Positions 1 through 12,300 of a stretch of 64,000 nt of DNA are shown in pieces. Every line of letters starts with the position of its first letter. The first letter of the stretch is position 1. The DNA is from Synchiropus splendidus (Eukaryota; Chordata; Actinopteri; Syngnathiformes; Callionymidae): assembly GCF_027744825.2 (NCBI RefSeq), contig NC_071345.1, positions 13,951,501 through 14,015,500 on the forward strand, written 5' to 3'. A model generated the notes under the pieces. That model saw nothing but the letters and a program-made list of their open reading frames with translations. It did not search any database and was not told the origin of the DNA. The translations under genes were made by a program, and so were the position numbers.

Positions 1-1637
1 TTTGTAGCGAAGGTTGAGCTTCTTGGCATCTCCTGGACTCATTTCCCCACTTTGGCCGATCACGTCTTGGTACTTGGGGTCTTTAGTGAGGATTGTGGGA
101 GCGAATAATTTGTTGAACTCATATGGTCCAAAATGCGTCACAGACCTGTAGTCGTACGGGAATCCTTGGCTGCTGCTGTCATTCACTATATTGAACATCT
201 CTGACTTTCCTGAAAGACATTTTAAATGCATGTCACTCACCAGGCCATGAAGAAGCATCACTTATTTCTTTGGTTACATTTCTGTAGAGAATCAACTGTG
301 CTGGGACCAGAAGCTTTGAGGCTGGCATGCTTTGGATTCAGGATATAAAATGGCACTTAAAGGACCATCAAGCTCTTTTGAGGCGCAAATACGTTGTGAA
401 CTACACATTTGCTTTTTTCCTTATATTTCATGAGCAGAGCAAGTGCTTCTCAGAAAACCCCTGTCTCTCTTCTCTGCCCTTTAAATCAATTTACAATCAT
501 TCTTCTTTAGGAGAAAAGTTGAACCTTCTTGGATGCTTTCGTAAACAATGGTGATAAAATCATCTCTGTCAGGTCGGACGTGTTCGGGGTAGAAGCCAAG
601 AGTGTGGAGGAAGTGTCTTTCGACAGTGTTGATGGAACTGCAGTATAGACTGAAGGAGATATTCTGTCCTTTTTCCAAGTTCTGTTGTCCTACGGATGAG
701 GAGCACCTGTGGAGGAAACAAAAATAACAACAAGTTTGTCTTTAAAAAGACGTCATCCTTGATTCTTTTCTGGATATATATCTCAGCTTTGTAATGACAA
801 TAACTAAACCCCTAAAATTGAATGTACAGTTTTAGCCTCATACAGAGTCTCTCTTTATTTTATTTCACAATAGTATTTTTTAAATACATTTTTCAATAAA
901 GAATTTTTAAAATCGATATTTCACATAAAGTACAATACTTTCCTTCACAATCTTGGTTTGAGCTATTTTCTCACTCACCATGTACCCTTTTTAAGTAACT
1001 TTTACTGTTACTCATTCGTTTTTATGAATAATTTTAAGTTAAATTTCATCCGTTCTTCTTCTTTTTTCTTCCTCACTGATGTGGCATGTTAGCAACGTCT
1101 CTCTGGTTTAAACTGATCAAGAATATCAGTCATTGAAACATTCCACACGTCTTACACAAACCTGTTGGTCTATACTCCGACATGTCGTCTCAGTTAGAGG
1201 TTTGAATGCTGCATTTCATTTTTTTTTTTTACATTTTTAATGCATTAAAATTATTTTATTTATTCATGTTGAATATTTGTTTTTTCCATAATTTCATCAA
1301 GAGACTTTTCCCAGCAGATACTGACACAGAGAAGAGGAACTTACTGTCGGTCTTGGTGTTGGACGTGAATGAAATAGTCCTGCGTCTCTCGGACAGTGAA
1401 GTCAATGCATGACTTCAGCCTGAACTGATCCAGTGCTCTCAGGACGACTCCCTTCACATTCAGGTCTTGTTAAAAAATACAGATCATGTATCAAAGCGTG
1501 ATGATATTGGTTATTGAAGCAGAAGATTATGATCGTTTACCGAGGTCTCTATGAAGAGTGTATGGAACTGGTAAATCCCACAGTGAAGATGCTGATGAAG
1601 GCACAAGGAACAGCAGCCAAAAACACAGGCCCTTCAT
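1..1637 (-). pseudogene. Meprin-like astacin pseudoprotease gene 1 (5-prime half, cut by window edge)
   Basis: First four coding exons and part of the fifth, read on the minus strand: 1541-1637, 1345-1465, 495-706 and 1-209 (runs off the window), plus an upstream UTR exon ending at 1732; so four coding blocks are visible here. The ATG at 1635-1637 starts a signal peptide (MKGLCFWLLFLVPSSA) that runs straight into astacin-type sequence (VPYTLHRDL, then LKSCIDF). Exon 495-706 holds the former zinc site: RHFLHTLGFYPE, so the first and third His are Arg and Pro and the catalytic Glu is His; only the second His remains. The codon split between 495-706 and 1-209 is T|GA, a stop, where the other three genes have T|GG (Trp). 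One extra in-frame codon lies at the end of exon 1345-1465. Most likely a pseudogene, although a single nucleotide makes the difference and downstream exons are not visible. Confidence 0.65.
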
Positions 1638-1792
1638 CCTGTCCAGTCTGTGAAACAATGAAACAAGTTCATGTCAGAAAGACAAACAGAAGCTTCTCAC
1701 CTGACCTGCATCTATGTACCAAACCTTGTACCTTGAAGCCAAATGTTCCTGTTGGCCAGTCCAGTAGCATCTGTTTCTCTGGTCAACTGCTG

Positions 1793-1802
1793 CCTTTTAA
1801 AT
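1793..1802 (-). promoter_or_regulatory. TATA-like box, gene 1
   Basis: The minus strand reads ATTTAAAAGG, followed by a short leader that ends in a splice donor at 1728-1731 and rejoins 10 bases before the ATG exon start codon. This is a degraded form of the TATATAAAAGG of genes 3 and 4. The transcription start itself is inferred to lie near 1765-1770. Confidence 0.5.
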
Positions 1803-2636
1803 GAGCGTCAAAAGTACACATTCAATTAAAATAAAAGAACAGGAAAAACAGGTTTGGCTGGACGACTAATGAATGGCATCTTCAGAACAAACTAATGAAG
1901 TGATGCAACAAATCCCTTGGCGCTCTTCACGCCATGCTTCAGATTGTGCTGGGAATATCTGACTTCACTGAAAGCTGGTTGTCTTTGGCATCAACAGCTG
2001 CATTGCTCTGTGTTTGATTGACTCGTCTCTTGTGTGTCATGTACTTTGAACCACCTGTGTAACCTGTGTTGACTGGGACCACTGAGCCTTTTCAGAGATG
2101 CTGTTCTCCTCTTGGGGTCTTCTGCTTGCAAGCTATACACATACAGTTACGGACGTCTGATACTGACATTTTGCCGACAGCGTCAGTATTGTGCCGACAG
2201 TTCAAACTCCGATATGTTGATGTGTGAAGGTGTTTCCTCGATACATCCGTGGAACACCTTTCCCTCCTTTATTGTCCTCCTTTACTCACTGAACGTGATC
2301 CACAAATAAACAGCTTCTGTTTTAATCACAGTTCAATGGTAAAAGAATATTTGCCACAAGAAGCCACATTTTTCAATTTGAATGAATGTGGTATATTAGT
2401 GGATCCAGTGATGGACCCATACATACATTTAAGCAACACAATGTTGTTTTTTTTGCAACGTTTTGACAATAGCACAATAGATCACGATGGTGGCTTTATT
2501 CAAGTTTTTATATCACCTTATTAAAACTAAAGCTCTGTTGATGTCTTGAAAATATTTGTGTAAGAATTTCAATTTTATAAGAATTTCAAGTACATTCAGA
2601 GTCGTGGAAACCCTGGCCATTGTGTAGTGAAAAACA

Positions 2637-2684
2637 TCCCTGAACAAAAGCAAACAGAAGCTTTTGTTTGCTTTTGTTCAGGGA
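2637..2684. repeat. 48-bp near-perfect palindrome, unit 1
   Basis: Arms begin TCCCTGAACAAAAGCAAAC and pair over 24 bases with one mismatch and no spacer (AAGCTT at the centre). A GTT microsatellite follows. Located ~850 bp upstream of the gene 1 TATA box. Confidence 0.85.
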
Positions 2685-4439
2685 TTCCGCCATGTTTGTT
2701 GTTGTTGTTGTTGTTGTTACCATCCGAGCTGCGACGTGTCTTGTGCATCAGTGTGATCAGTGGACCAGGAACTCCCGCACTTATATATAACTTATATAAT
2801 ATATAATGAGAATAATTTTCCCCCTCACAATCACAATTCCCCCTTTTTATCCCAAATGAATAAAATTATGAATTAAAAAGAATATTGCTACAGTTAAATG
2901 ATGAACACTACTGATTATGAGATTAAATGTATGATAATATTTGTGATTAAATGGTAAGAATAAATGTTTGTAAAATATAAAGGAATAACATCCGGAGAAC
3001 CAAGCCCATTGGGGTTGAAGCTAAATCATCACACAAGAGAAGTAACCGAAACACATAGAATAATTTAAATGACAGCTGTGGACCTTTTAAAATAGTGAAG
3101 TCCACCTCAACTGGCAGGATGACATCATCAACCTGGGGAATGTTGAGTGAGATATGGATGGGTCAAGAGCTGGTCCTCCAGCTCCAGGTGGATGAGGCTG
3201 TTTGGACTCTTCCAGGGCACCATTGGTGTCTGGGGCCATCGACTTTCACTCCTTCATTGTGATGCCTCACTGAACGTGATTCACACATAAACATTTTCTG
3301 AAAAAGAACATGAATTTCATTTCATATTTAGGAAAAACAACACCTTTATTGATAGCATTTACAACATTGGTTCCTGTGTCATTATCCTGTCAACTGCCAT
3401 TACAACCAGGATGGATGTGATTTAACAACAACAGAACATTGTCCTTGGAACTTTAGTATTCAAAGTCCAAACAAAACAAAACAAAAACAAGCAAGACAAA
3501 TGAACAAGACAAAAGAAAAGAAAACGTGTGCAGGTACAGACAGTGAATCCTGAGCCAGTGACATAGGCTGGTATGGTCATTAAAATGATGAACTGCTCCA
3601 TGTGTCTCACTACTGTAAAAGCAATAGATGCTGTGGAGGAAAAAGAGACAGTAAAACATAGAAAAATACTGTGAACATGTCTGTTTTTTGAAGGGCAACA
3701 AATGATTGAAACAATTGTGTATTGTATAGTTGTGTTATATATTGTATCAAACACAGACACAACTGTAATGTAACCAAAAGTGAGAGTAATCATTTATTTA
3801 TTTCTTCTCAATTTCTTCTCAAAGACTATTATTGACTCTAAGTCACTCTCTCGATGCAATGGAAATGTTGTGGATCGAGCTGCATCGATTGATCGGCGCC
3901 GACGTGGGCATTTATGACGACAAATAGAAGACGTTCTATTCAAGATTTATTCATTTACTTTAAGAAGATGCTATTTATATTTATACTGGATGAGAAATGT
4001 TATTACTCTACTACAATGTAAAAATGACAGAAGAAAGCCAGCATTTCTCCAGACTCTCTGGCTGCTTGTGATGCTGCAGCCCAGCCTGCAGAGTAGACCT
4101 GCAGCTGCAGACATGAGAGCCAGCCAGCCACGATGGCGGTGGTTTGGCTTCTCCGTCCAGGAAAATGACAAGTGAATTGCAGCGTGTGCACCCATGGACT
4201 CAGAGGCAGCATTAAAACAAGACACTTGGCCTCAAATCACAGCACCGAACTCAAGCTCTACCAAGAGGCAAACAAACAAATGCTAACTGGAGCAAACCGC
4301 AGGAGACACCAATGCTCATGGAGTTTATTGTTTTGGACGAGCAGCCGAGTTCTGTTGCTGAAGACTGGAGCAGCAAATAGCAGACCAGGAGCCCAGATAC
4401 TCATTCCCTGGACATGCAGTCGATGAAAAGACGAACGGT

Positions 4440-4690
4440 CCGTCTGGTAATATGGCAACATTCCGCTACTGAACAAGTGATGAGGGAAGTTCACAACTGT
4501 GGGTGTGATCTGTGCATTGAATAGGGAATAAAAGTCATTTATTTTATATTGAACACTTTGCCAGGACAGGCAAAATGGAAAAATAAAATTAAGTGATGTA
4601 GAGCTGTTTGACAGGTGAGTTCAGTGATGAGCCTCGGGGCAGCCGACTGTCGTGCAATTGTCTCATGTCTCAGGCAAATGCAGCTTGTGT
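4440..4690. repeat. Local duplication, first arm (unit 1 spacer)
   Basis: Shares long near-identical stretches with 5725-5970 (for example GCAACATTCCGCTACTGAAC and the GATGAGCCTCGGGGCAGCC block), spaced ~1.28 kb. Present in the other units too. Origin unknown; it could be fragments of an old repeat. Confidence 0.6.
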
Positions 4691-5724
4691 CACGCGCTCA
4701 TACCACACTCCCTGTTGGCATCTGCTTTCAAATGACGCCCACAACTTGAAACACAGCTTCAAAACAACAACAAAAGCACCTTCACATTCTGATTCAATTC
4801 TTGTTGCAGTTAAAGCAAACATATCATTGAAAGGAGCCTGTTCATTACGAAATGTTTGATACAATTAACTACCGAATGTTTAGTTCAGTCTCCACTAATA
4901 CACTGTAAAATCCTCCTGATGTTGTGTGTGTGTAGAAGTCAGAGCACAGACGCATCACACATCCCTGTGTTGTCGACACGACAAGCTCACTTTGAGTTTG
5001 AGTTGAGTTTTTTTGTCGTCCCTCAATCTGCCATCCTCACTCCCATGGTGTTCTATAGTGACGTTGGGAAAGTGGACTTTTGCTCCCACACTGACAGACC
5101 AGGGCAGCCCTCAGTGCTGCAGGTTGACGCATGGGCTATTTGCTGTTTATAAGCCCTGATGTGGCTCTCCTCCTTCAGTCGCCGGGACTGACACGCACGG
5201 CCTTGTGAGGGCCTCTGAATATAGCCACACAAGTTCTGTGTCGGACAGGTTTTTATGTCAAAATCAGAGTTTCAGTCACTGGATGTGCAACTATTTCAAC
5301 ATGGTGGATGAAGTCAGTCATTGCTATGATTGCTAAACAAAATGTTAGCAGATGACACAAACCCTTAGTTCAGAGGTCAGCTGTTTTTATTCATTCATTT
5401 TTAACATCTTTACACTAAACAGATGGGAAAAAATCCTGAGACTCAGAGTAGATATTTCGAGCGCAGCCAAAACAAGACCTTATGATTTATTTATGATTAT
5501 TTTTTTAACTCATTTTCAGGTAGCCTGCAGTTTTGTTTCCTTGGGTGTGTTGAATATGCTCCGACAGTCATTGTGGAACTATGTTTGTTATCTTGGCTCA
5601 GTATGTTATGAAAACATTTTGCTGCCAAATGCTCAGAACAACACATGCTAACAGTCATTTTCTGTTATGCAATCTGAGTCACAAAAGTTTTAAGATGTAT
5701 TATTCTGAGAATCAGAGCAGGGCC

Positions 5725-5970
5725 ACCGGGCAACATTCCGCTACTGAACAAGTGATGAGTGAAGTTCACATTGTGGGTTTGCTCTGCTCACTGAAAGTGG
5801 AAAAAAAGTAATTTATTCTATATGAAACACTTTGCCAGAACAAGGAAAAAAATGAAGTTAAAAAGTGATGTAGAGCTGTGAGTTCAGTGATGAGCCTCGG
5901 GGCAGCCGACTGTCACGCAGTTGTCACATGTCTCAGGCAAATGCAGCTTGTGTCACATGCTCAAGTGTTG
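5725..5970. repeat. Local duplication, second arm (unit 1 spacer)
   Basis: Partner of 4440-4690, next to the retroviral relic. Confidence 0.6.
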
Positions 5971-6039
5971 TGGATTTTCCTGACCACAATAAAGATCTTG
6001 GAGAGAGAATTGTCTTCAAGAATATTTATTGACTAATCT

Positions 6040-7850
6040 TTGCTAAGAGAGTGAGAATAAAAAAGTTCAGTGTGAAGTTGACACTTTCACTGAGGAATTC
6101 TCAGCAAAAAAACACTTTCATCACTGGACTGGACACAACAACATTGAAGATAACAAACCAGAATGTAGCAACAACTTTGAGCATCCGTGAGAAGCTCAGG
6201 TGGAATGTTGTCGTCCGGCGGGACGTTGTTTAGAGGAGGTGGTGGACTGTCCCTCAGTTGACACTCATTTGGCGTTGAACACGACTTTGCAGTGGGATGC
6301 GTGCACCCAAGTGGCCCTTGGGTCTTTGATCGCCCTACGTGTGACGAGCAGGACTTGGACGGGCCCCAACCAGTGCTGATGTCGCCAAGATTTGGACCAG
6401 AAGTTCCTGATCAGCAAGAAGTCACCAGGTCTGATGTCGTGCAGAGGAGTGTCGGCTGACCGTGGGACAGCGTCAGCCACCTGCCGTATCGATTGGCGGC
6501 CTCTGAGGTATCATTCCAATGTTGGGTGGTGCTGTGAATAAGATAAAGGTTAGAACACATGCACAAGCTCCTCCTCGTGTACACAAGCACAAGAGGGAGA
6601 CATGAACTATGGCAGAGGCTGGTGAAGGAGCGAGTCTTGCCCTGTGGGGTCAGAGTGTGACCCAGGCTTGTTTTCACTGAGACAGTGCACCTGAGAGGTG
6701 AAAGGAAGACGGCACACTTTCAACTGTGCAGAGAGGAAAATAGAAGGATCATCACGCTCAGGTTCCCCATCAGACACCTGCATACACATCTTAACAAAAG
6801 GAGCCAAAGCCTTCAGAGATTCAGACTTTGGCTTGGAAATGGACAGATGAGGTGCAGCATACAGGGAGGTGAAGACAGGAAGTTGTTCAGGAGTCAACAT
6901 GCAGTGCTGCAGTGCACCTGTGCTCATCAAAGAAGAGGTCAGTCAAACACATGGCATCATTGAGATTCTTGTAAAAGTCAGTTCCATCCTGTCTGTCAGG
7001 TCCAGAGGTCACATGTGCAGCACATTGCAGTCTGTAAGGAGTCACATAAACCGGAGGTGTACATTGAAACTGAAGACAGTTTAGACTCCCATCTAAATTT
7101 TGACGACTAACCGTTGTAACAATGTATGGTACTGGTATGTGTGAATGAAGTTCCGTGTGTTGTTCCCGGGGGGACACTTTTGTAAGTGACGCAGGTGAAG
7201 CAGCAAGAGTGTGGACGTGTGTTGAGCGAAATAAAAGACCTCTCGATTGAGGTACAAAACACCTCGTATGGTCCATTCTGTAAGAAGGAACCAAAGGTGG
7301 AATGAAACAACGGTTAACCCAGTTGGTGTTAATGTTATGACGGTCCCACACTTTATCTTCAAATCCTTCCTAGAAGATTTACCGCACCCTGTGGGGACAT
7401 CAAAAACAAATGTTTCAAATCAACGTTTCCCTCTGGAGATTCCCAAATGAACCTCAATGGTGCAGAAAACCTAACACTACATTTCTGCTGGAACTCATCC
7501 TGTAAGTCGAACGCCCGCTTGGTTTTGTTTTTACTTCACATGTCCTAATTGCAGAGTCGCGCCAGAGTCGACCATGACATTGATCCTCACACCGTTGACC
7601 TTGGAGGTTATCATTGGCAGGTGAGGACAGGTGTGGCGCCATCTTGTGGTGATTGTTGCTGTTGCTCTGCCCTTGATCTGGTCACCACTTGTGCAGGGAC
7701 GTCTTGTTGGGGAGGGGTAGGAGCAGGTCCTTGAGTGGGGCTTGGACAGCAATGGATGGAGCGATTGGCAATGGACCCGGAACCTGGTGTCTTTTGTGTG
7801 GCAGACGCACCCAGTCGCCGTCTCTCTGATGTGTGATTTCACACCTTTCC
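6040..7850 (-). mobile_element. Degenerate endogenous retrovirus relic, unit 1
   Basis: On the minus strand, a retroviral aspartic protease motif (VDSGAT) lies near 7550-7600, after a frame (to 7842) that may be the end of gag. A C-terminal integrase-like segment lies at 6265-6480 (HDIRPGDFLLI, WVHASHCK), followed by a short frame overlapping the usual env start (about 6050-6260). RT, RNase H and the integrase core are missing, and an unassigned 154-codon frame sits at 6887-7351. Heavily deleted gamma-like element; no LTR identified with certainty. Not functional. Confidence 0.6.
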
Positions 7851-8445
7851 TGCTTTTGTTCTGTTTTAATTTGTTTCGCCACTCTACACTGGGCTTCTTC
7901 CAGCCACACTTTTCTGGTGTTTTTCAAACTTTCTCACACGCTCCATTTCAATTGTCCTTTTCTCTTCTCATTTCTCATTCAGTCAGTGTCTCAACATTCA
8001 CAATTCATCAGGGTCGTGGGAAACCCAAGATGATTCACCCACTCATTCACACTCCAAACATTCATCCCTGTATTTGTCTTTCATAATTTTCATGCAAGGA
8101 GATGTTCACTTTGGCTCCTCCATTTTATTCTTCTTGTTACTCATTCGTCTTCTCAGTCCTTTCTTTACTTTTTCAATTAAAAAAACTCCTTGTTTTCAAC
8201 CACCAAACGCAGGTCCCTGATCATGTGTTTACACTAAATCCCCGACTCAGATTTTTTTCTGTGTCGTGTTCAGAGTCATTTTCTGTGATGCAATCTGAGT
8301 CACAAATTTCCTGAGACTCAGAGTTGGGCTGCCGCTTTTTCTGGCCTCTCTATTTAGTCGAAGATGTTGAAGCCAGTCGTCAAAGTTGTTGCGCTGCTGT
8401 TGTCTCCAGGACAAGTCGAGGTTTTGGAACCATAACTCCTCCTAC

Positions 8446-8484
8446 CTGCCAACTGTGCAGTAGTTCCGTGGTGGGTGGGGTCCT
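8446..8484 (-). pseudogene. Extra stalk-type exon relic downstream of gene 2
   Basis: A 39-nt block with a pyrimidine-rich acceptor and the same donor context (GGCAG|GTAGGAGGAG) as exon 11859-11897 of gene 2, but located beyond the gene 2 poly(A) signal. The surrounding ~8430-8600 also resembles 11840-12020. Probably the remains of an older gene copy's 3-prime part. Open in phase 2, but with no partner exons in view. Confidence 0.5.
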
Positions 8485-9306
8485 CTATATAAAAAGAAAA
8501 AGAACAAAGGAAGTCGTCGCCTGGGGTGCACAAAGTTAAACTGAATGAAAAAAAAAAAGTTTTCTTTCAACACCTCTTGGAAAAACAAGATGAAAAAAAA
8601 AACATATTGTTAACTAAAACAGATGAAAGACCTTTGGATGTTTGTTAAGTTTGAGCTTCAGACTTCCTCAAACTCATGACGCAAGAAGAAGCCTAAAGTT
8701 AGAAGACAGTTGAAGAAAATTTGGGGGAGTCTGCTTTACTTCTTGGAGACAAGTTTTCAAAGAAAGGTCTCTTAGCTTATATTGTGGTCCTGCTCCAGCA
8801 TGGATGTCAATAAACACTGTTCATTTGAAATTCCAAAGAGTTTCAGAAATTAATTATTGACATTTATAGTGTCTGTTTGCTACAAACCAGGATGTCGACC
8901 GCCAAATCATGAACACTGTGATCGTCATGCTTTGCAATACGGACATGGTATGGAGTTTTTAGTTTTCTTTGAGTGTTGGTATCGAATTTTGGAAACTTGC
9001 TGGCTGAGTTGGAGGCTATTATCCACACACATATGTTTTAATGGTGAAAGCCTCATCCTCCATTCATTGTCTGCGCCACACTCCCTCTCACCTCAGTGGG
9101 CAGCGCAGGGATTAAAAGCCTTGGTCTCCGATCTGAATTCTGAAAACCATGTTGAGAATAGCATCACGGAATGTAAAGCCAGGGGAACAAATCATTTGAG
9201 GTTGACTGCATTTATTTGCTTTGATAAAACACCCATCACCAAAATAAATCACGACAAAGACAAATGTCTAAACCCTGTCATTCAATCCCGCGCCAGAAAA
9301 TCCACA

Positions 9307-9312
9307 TTTATT
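9307..9312 (-). terminator. Poly(A) signal AATAAA, gene 2
   Basis: AATAAA on the minus strand 28 bases after the stop codon (9340-9342). The short 3-prime UTR supports exon 9340-9421 as terminal. Confidence 0.6.
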
Positions 9313-9339
9313 TGGGAGAGCATGAGCTGGTGGTTCCAC

Positions 9340-12300
9340 TCAGGCGATCCAGAGCAGCACTGCTGACAGGAGGATGAGGATGGGTGACGACATCATCGCA
9401 GGAGAGAAACAAAAAATGCTCCTGTGAAAAAGAAGAAAAACAACCCAAAGTACTTGAAGTGTTCATGGCAGCAAAGCATCCGTGCTGTGCTCTATACAGT
9501 CTGATCTGAGTCCATTTATGTGGCACAGGGGCCAAATCTGACCTTCGAAGACGTTTTACGTGGCCTGCATTGGCTTGAGATTAAATAGCAGCGCAGAGCG
9601 CAGCAAAAACTAGGATGATGACATCATGACCAATGGAGATTACTGTGTTCGGGACTTAGAGATGGAAATTTTGATGGGGTTTGACGGAAGAAAGTTAATG
9701 TGATGGCCAGAGGAAAGAAGCAAATGAAAAGAAAAAAGACATTTCTGTGAGTGGAACACCTTTTACCTGTCATCCAATGTTTCATGGGTCCTGGGTCTCC
9801 TAAAAGAAAAAAAAAAATTCAATGAATATTTCCTGACGCTGTTTATTTTCTCTGGATAAAGAAAGCTACTGTTTGGACGATTGTTTATACCGTATTTTCT
9901 GGACTATAAGCCGCTTCTTTTTTCTTGCAGTCTGAACCATTGCGGCTTATACAACAACGCTACTAATATATGGATTTTTGCTGGGGATGGTCCAATCGAT
10001 CGGCCACCGATTATGAAAGGCTGACCTCGGCGTGATCGGTGAATGCCGATCTCTGCCTGTCATTGCCGATCACATGACAGTCGGCGCTCTGATGAAGCAC
10101 CGCCCGCGGTTTGTGAAGCGTCCGCTCCTCCTTCACTCCCTGCTGACTCGCCGCTCGCTTGGCAACAGCCTGTCTACTGTGGAGTTTTTATTCAGTCTGT
10201 CATGTCAAGTTTACATCCTGCAGCACATGCACGTTAAAAGGCATCAACGCCACAAATTACATACAATATTTAAAACACCAGCACTTGACAGAGGACAGAG
10301 AGTTTTCCGTGCTCATGAAACTGCAGGAACCAGCGGTCATTCGCAGACACATACGGAATGCTAAGCATATTGCCCGAGAAATAATCATTAATTTCACCGA
10401 GCCAGATGACCAGCCGTTTTCAGGTGTCGCTTTTAGACGGAACTGACCGAATCCGCTGCTGTTTTGTGTGTCAGAGGCAGCATTCTTTGGCCACCTGAAT
10501 CAGACATTTTGCAAATGTCCAGAGTGGGAAGTTTCACAAAAGAGGTTGAAGACAGCTGCTTACGTTGCTGGCAAAATTATTGAGCCTCATCACATCAAAC
10601 CGATGACATCCGGGTCTTTTATTTACCTTTAAAGCGCTTAAAATGCGCTGTTTCCACCCACGTGTCAGAGACGATCGACTGGAGGGTGAAAACAGCGCAT
10701 TTTGAACACTTTAAATGTAAGTAAAATGAGAGTTCATGATTCAACTTTAGAAGATTTCCCAGATTGTTTCATGAGTCAGTCTCGATGCTGGACCCTATTT
10801 TCAAATCTCGAACTAGAGGAGAAGTCATGCATTTTCTGCAGCGCAGACAGCACCAGTGCATCCACGGCTTATGGGACGCTGCGGCTTATGTCAGAAAAAG
10901 ATCTATTTTCCTTCATAAACTTTGTGGGTGCGGCTAATATTGCGGTGCGCGCCATAAAGTTCCAGAAAATACGGTATATGGTTTATTTTTTATTATATTT
11001 ATTTATTTTTAAGTCAACTGCAATTATCTAATTAGTAAGAACTATTTGTGTATAACTCAATAAAACAAACAAAATAAAAAATAAATAAAATAAACCAAGG
11101 CAGAACATGTTCTTCAGTTATGGTGTGGGTTGTTTCCACACAAGTTCTGTGTCTGACAGTTTTTTCTATCCAACTGAGCGTTTCACTCGCTGGATCAGCA
11201 ACTTTTGAAAATGGAGAATAAAGTCAGTCAGTCATTGTTGTTCATGCTATTCCAGGTTTTTTGCAAAGTTATGTAAGTTACAGAGGGAAGAAGTAAATGA
11301 AAAGAAGAAAATGAAACAGTTGCGACGGAGCACTGCTCACTGTACCTGTCATCCAATGTTTTATGGATCATGGGTGACCTTAAAGAAAAAAAAGAAACCA
11401 CTCAGACTCAGAGTCGAGCTGAGTACTTTTTTCCTGGCTAACAAAAGCAACTGCTTCTCTTGTCTGTCCGTCTGTCCGTCCATCTTTTGAAAAAAGGCAT
11501 GGAAATTCAGGATGAACTAGTTTGTGTAGGACTAATAAAATAAAACATGAATTCAGAAGTGGCTGCAGGGTGAACAGTGACATGCGCCCACCAAACCAAG
11601 ATCGCACTATACAGTCGTCCTCGCCATCTGATAAATGAATGGCTGTATAAATAAAAAGTCAATTCAGTCGATGAGGTAGAAATAGTTCATCAACGTTCTT
11701 GCCCTGTTGTTGTTTTTAGGACCGTTTGCACTGGAGATGAATCAAACATCGTGAGGTGGCGTGCGCAAGGTGTGAAGGACAGACGGAAGAAACAGACAAG
11801 TATATTCCAAGCAGTTATAATGGTGATGCCCAATCTTCCCGACTGTTACTCCTCCTACCTGCCAACTGTAGCTCCATCGCTCATGGTGGGTGGCGGCCTT
11901 TAAAAAATAGAAGGAAAATATAAAAGTCACCGTCTGGGGCTGACAGAGTCAAACTGCCGAAACATTTACACACAATGTATGGAAAACAGTGTGGAAGATT
12001 CATTTCAACGTCTCTTGGATCAACAGAAGTCCTCCTGAGTCCTGTGATCTAATTGGTCGAGGAGGAAACTGGACTGAGCTCAACGAAAAACAGTTCCAGG
12101 CAGAGCACATTTCTGTTGTGAACTCACTGTTCAGATTTGACGTATTTTTACGCAGAAGCAGAAAACAACCTTGTGCTTATTAAATATATATCAACAAAAC
12201 ATTGTTAATTGCTTGACTTTGCTGCTGCACACAAAATGTGTTACCTTTGGTCAGTTGTTGGGTGAGCTGTCGCTGGGTGACCTGTTTTTGGGTGAGCTGT

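Larger units (their letters stand above)
1803..6040. other. Spacer upstream of gene 1
   Basis: No coding domain recognised. Holds AT-rich sequence (about 2780-2990), the palindrome, a GTT microsatellite and the local duplication. Its part 5224-5350 resembles 11137-11260 inside gene 2, suggesting older internal duplication. Confidence 0.5.

Noticed and set aside
1514..1804. Plus-strand 96-residue frame, repeated in every unit
   Set aside because: It is the antisense shadow of the signal-peptide exon, leader exon and promoter of the minus-strand genes.
3971..4426. Overlapping short frames on both strands conserved in all units
   Set aside because: The units are too recent for conservation to mean anything; no domain, splice context or start signal recognised.
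8857..9366. Plus-strand 169-residue frame
   Set aside because: Overlaps the 3-prime end of gene 2 in antisense and is not kept at the same length in units 2 and 3.
9308..9535. Alternative frame of the terminal exon ending SSCSPK
   Set aside because: It needs phase 0 entry, which none of the upstream exons provides; the phase 2 frame gives the hydrophobic end and is the only one consistent with the micro-exons.
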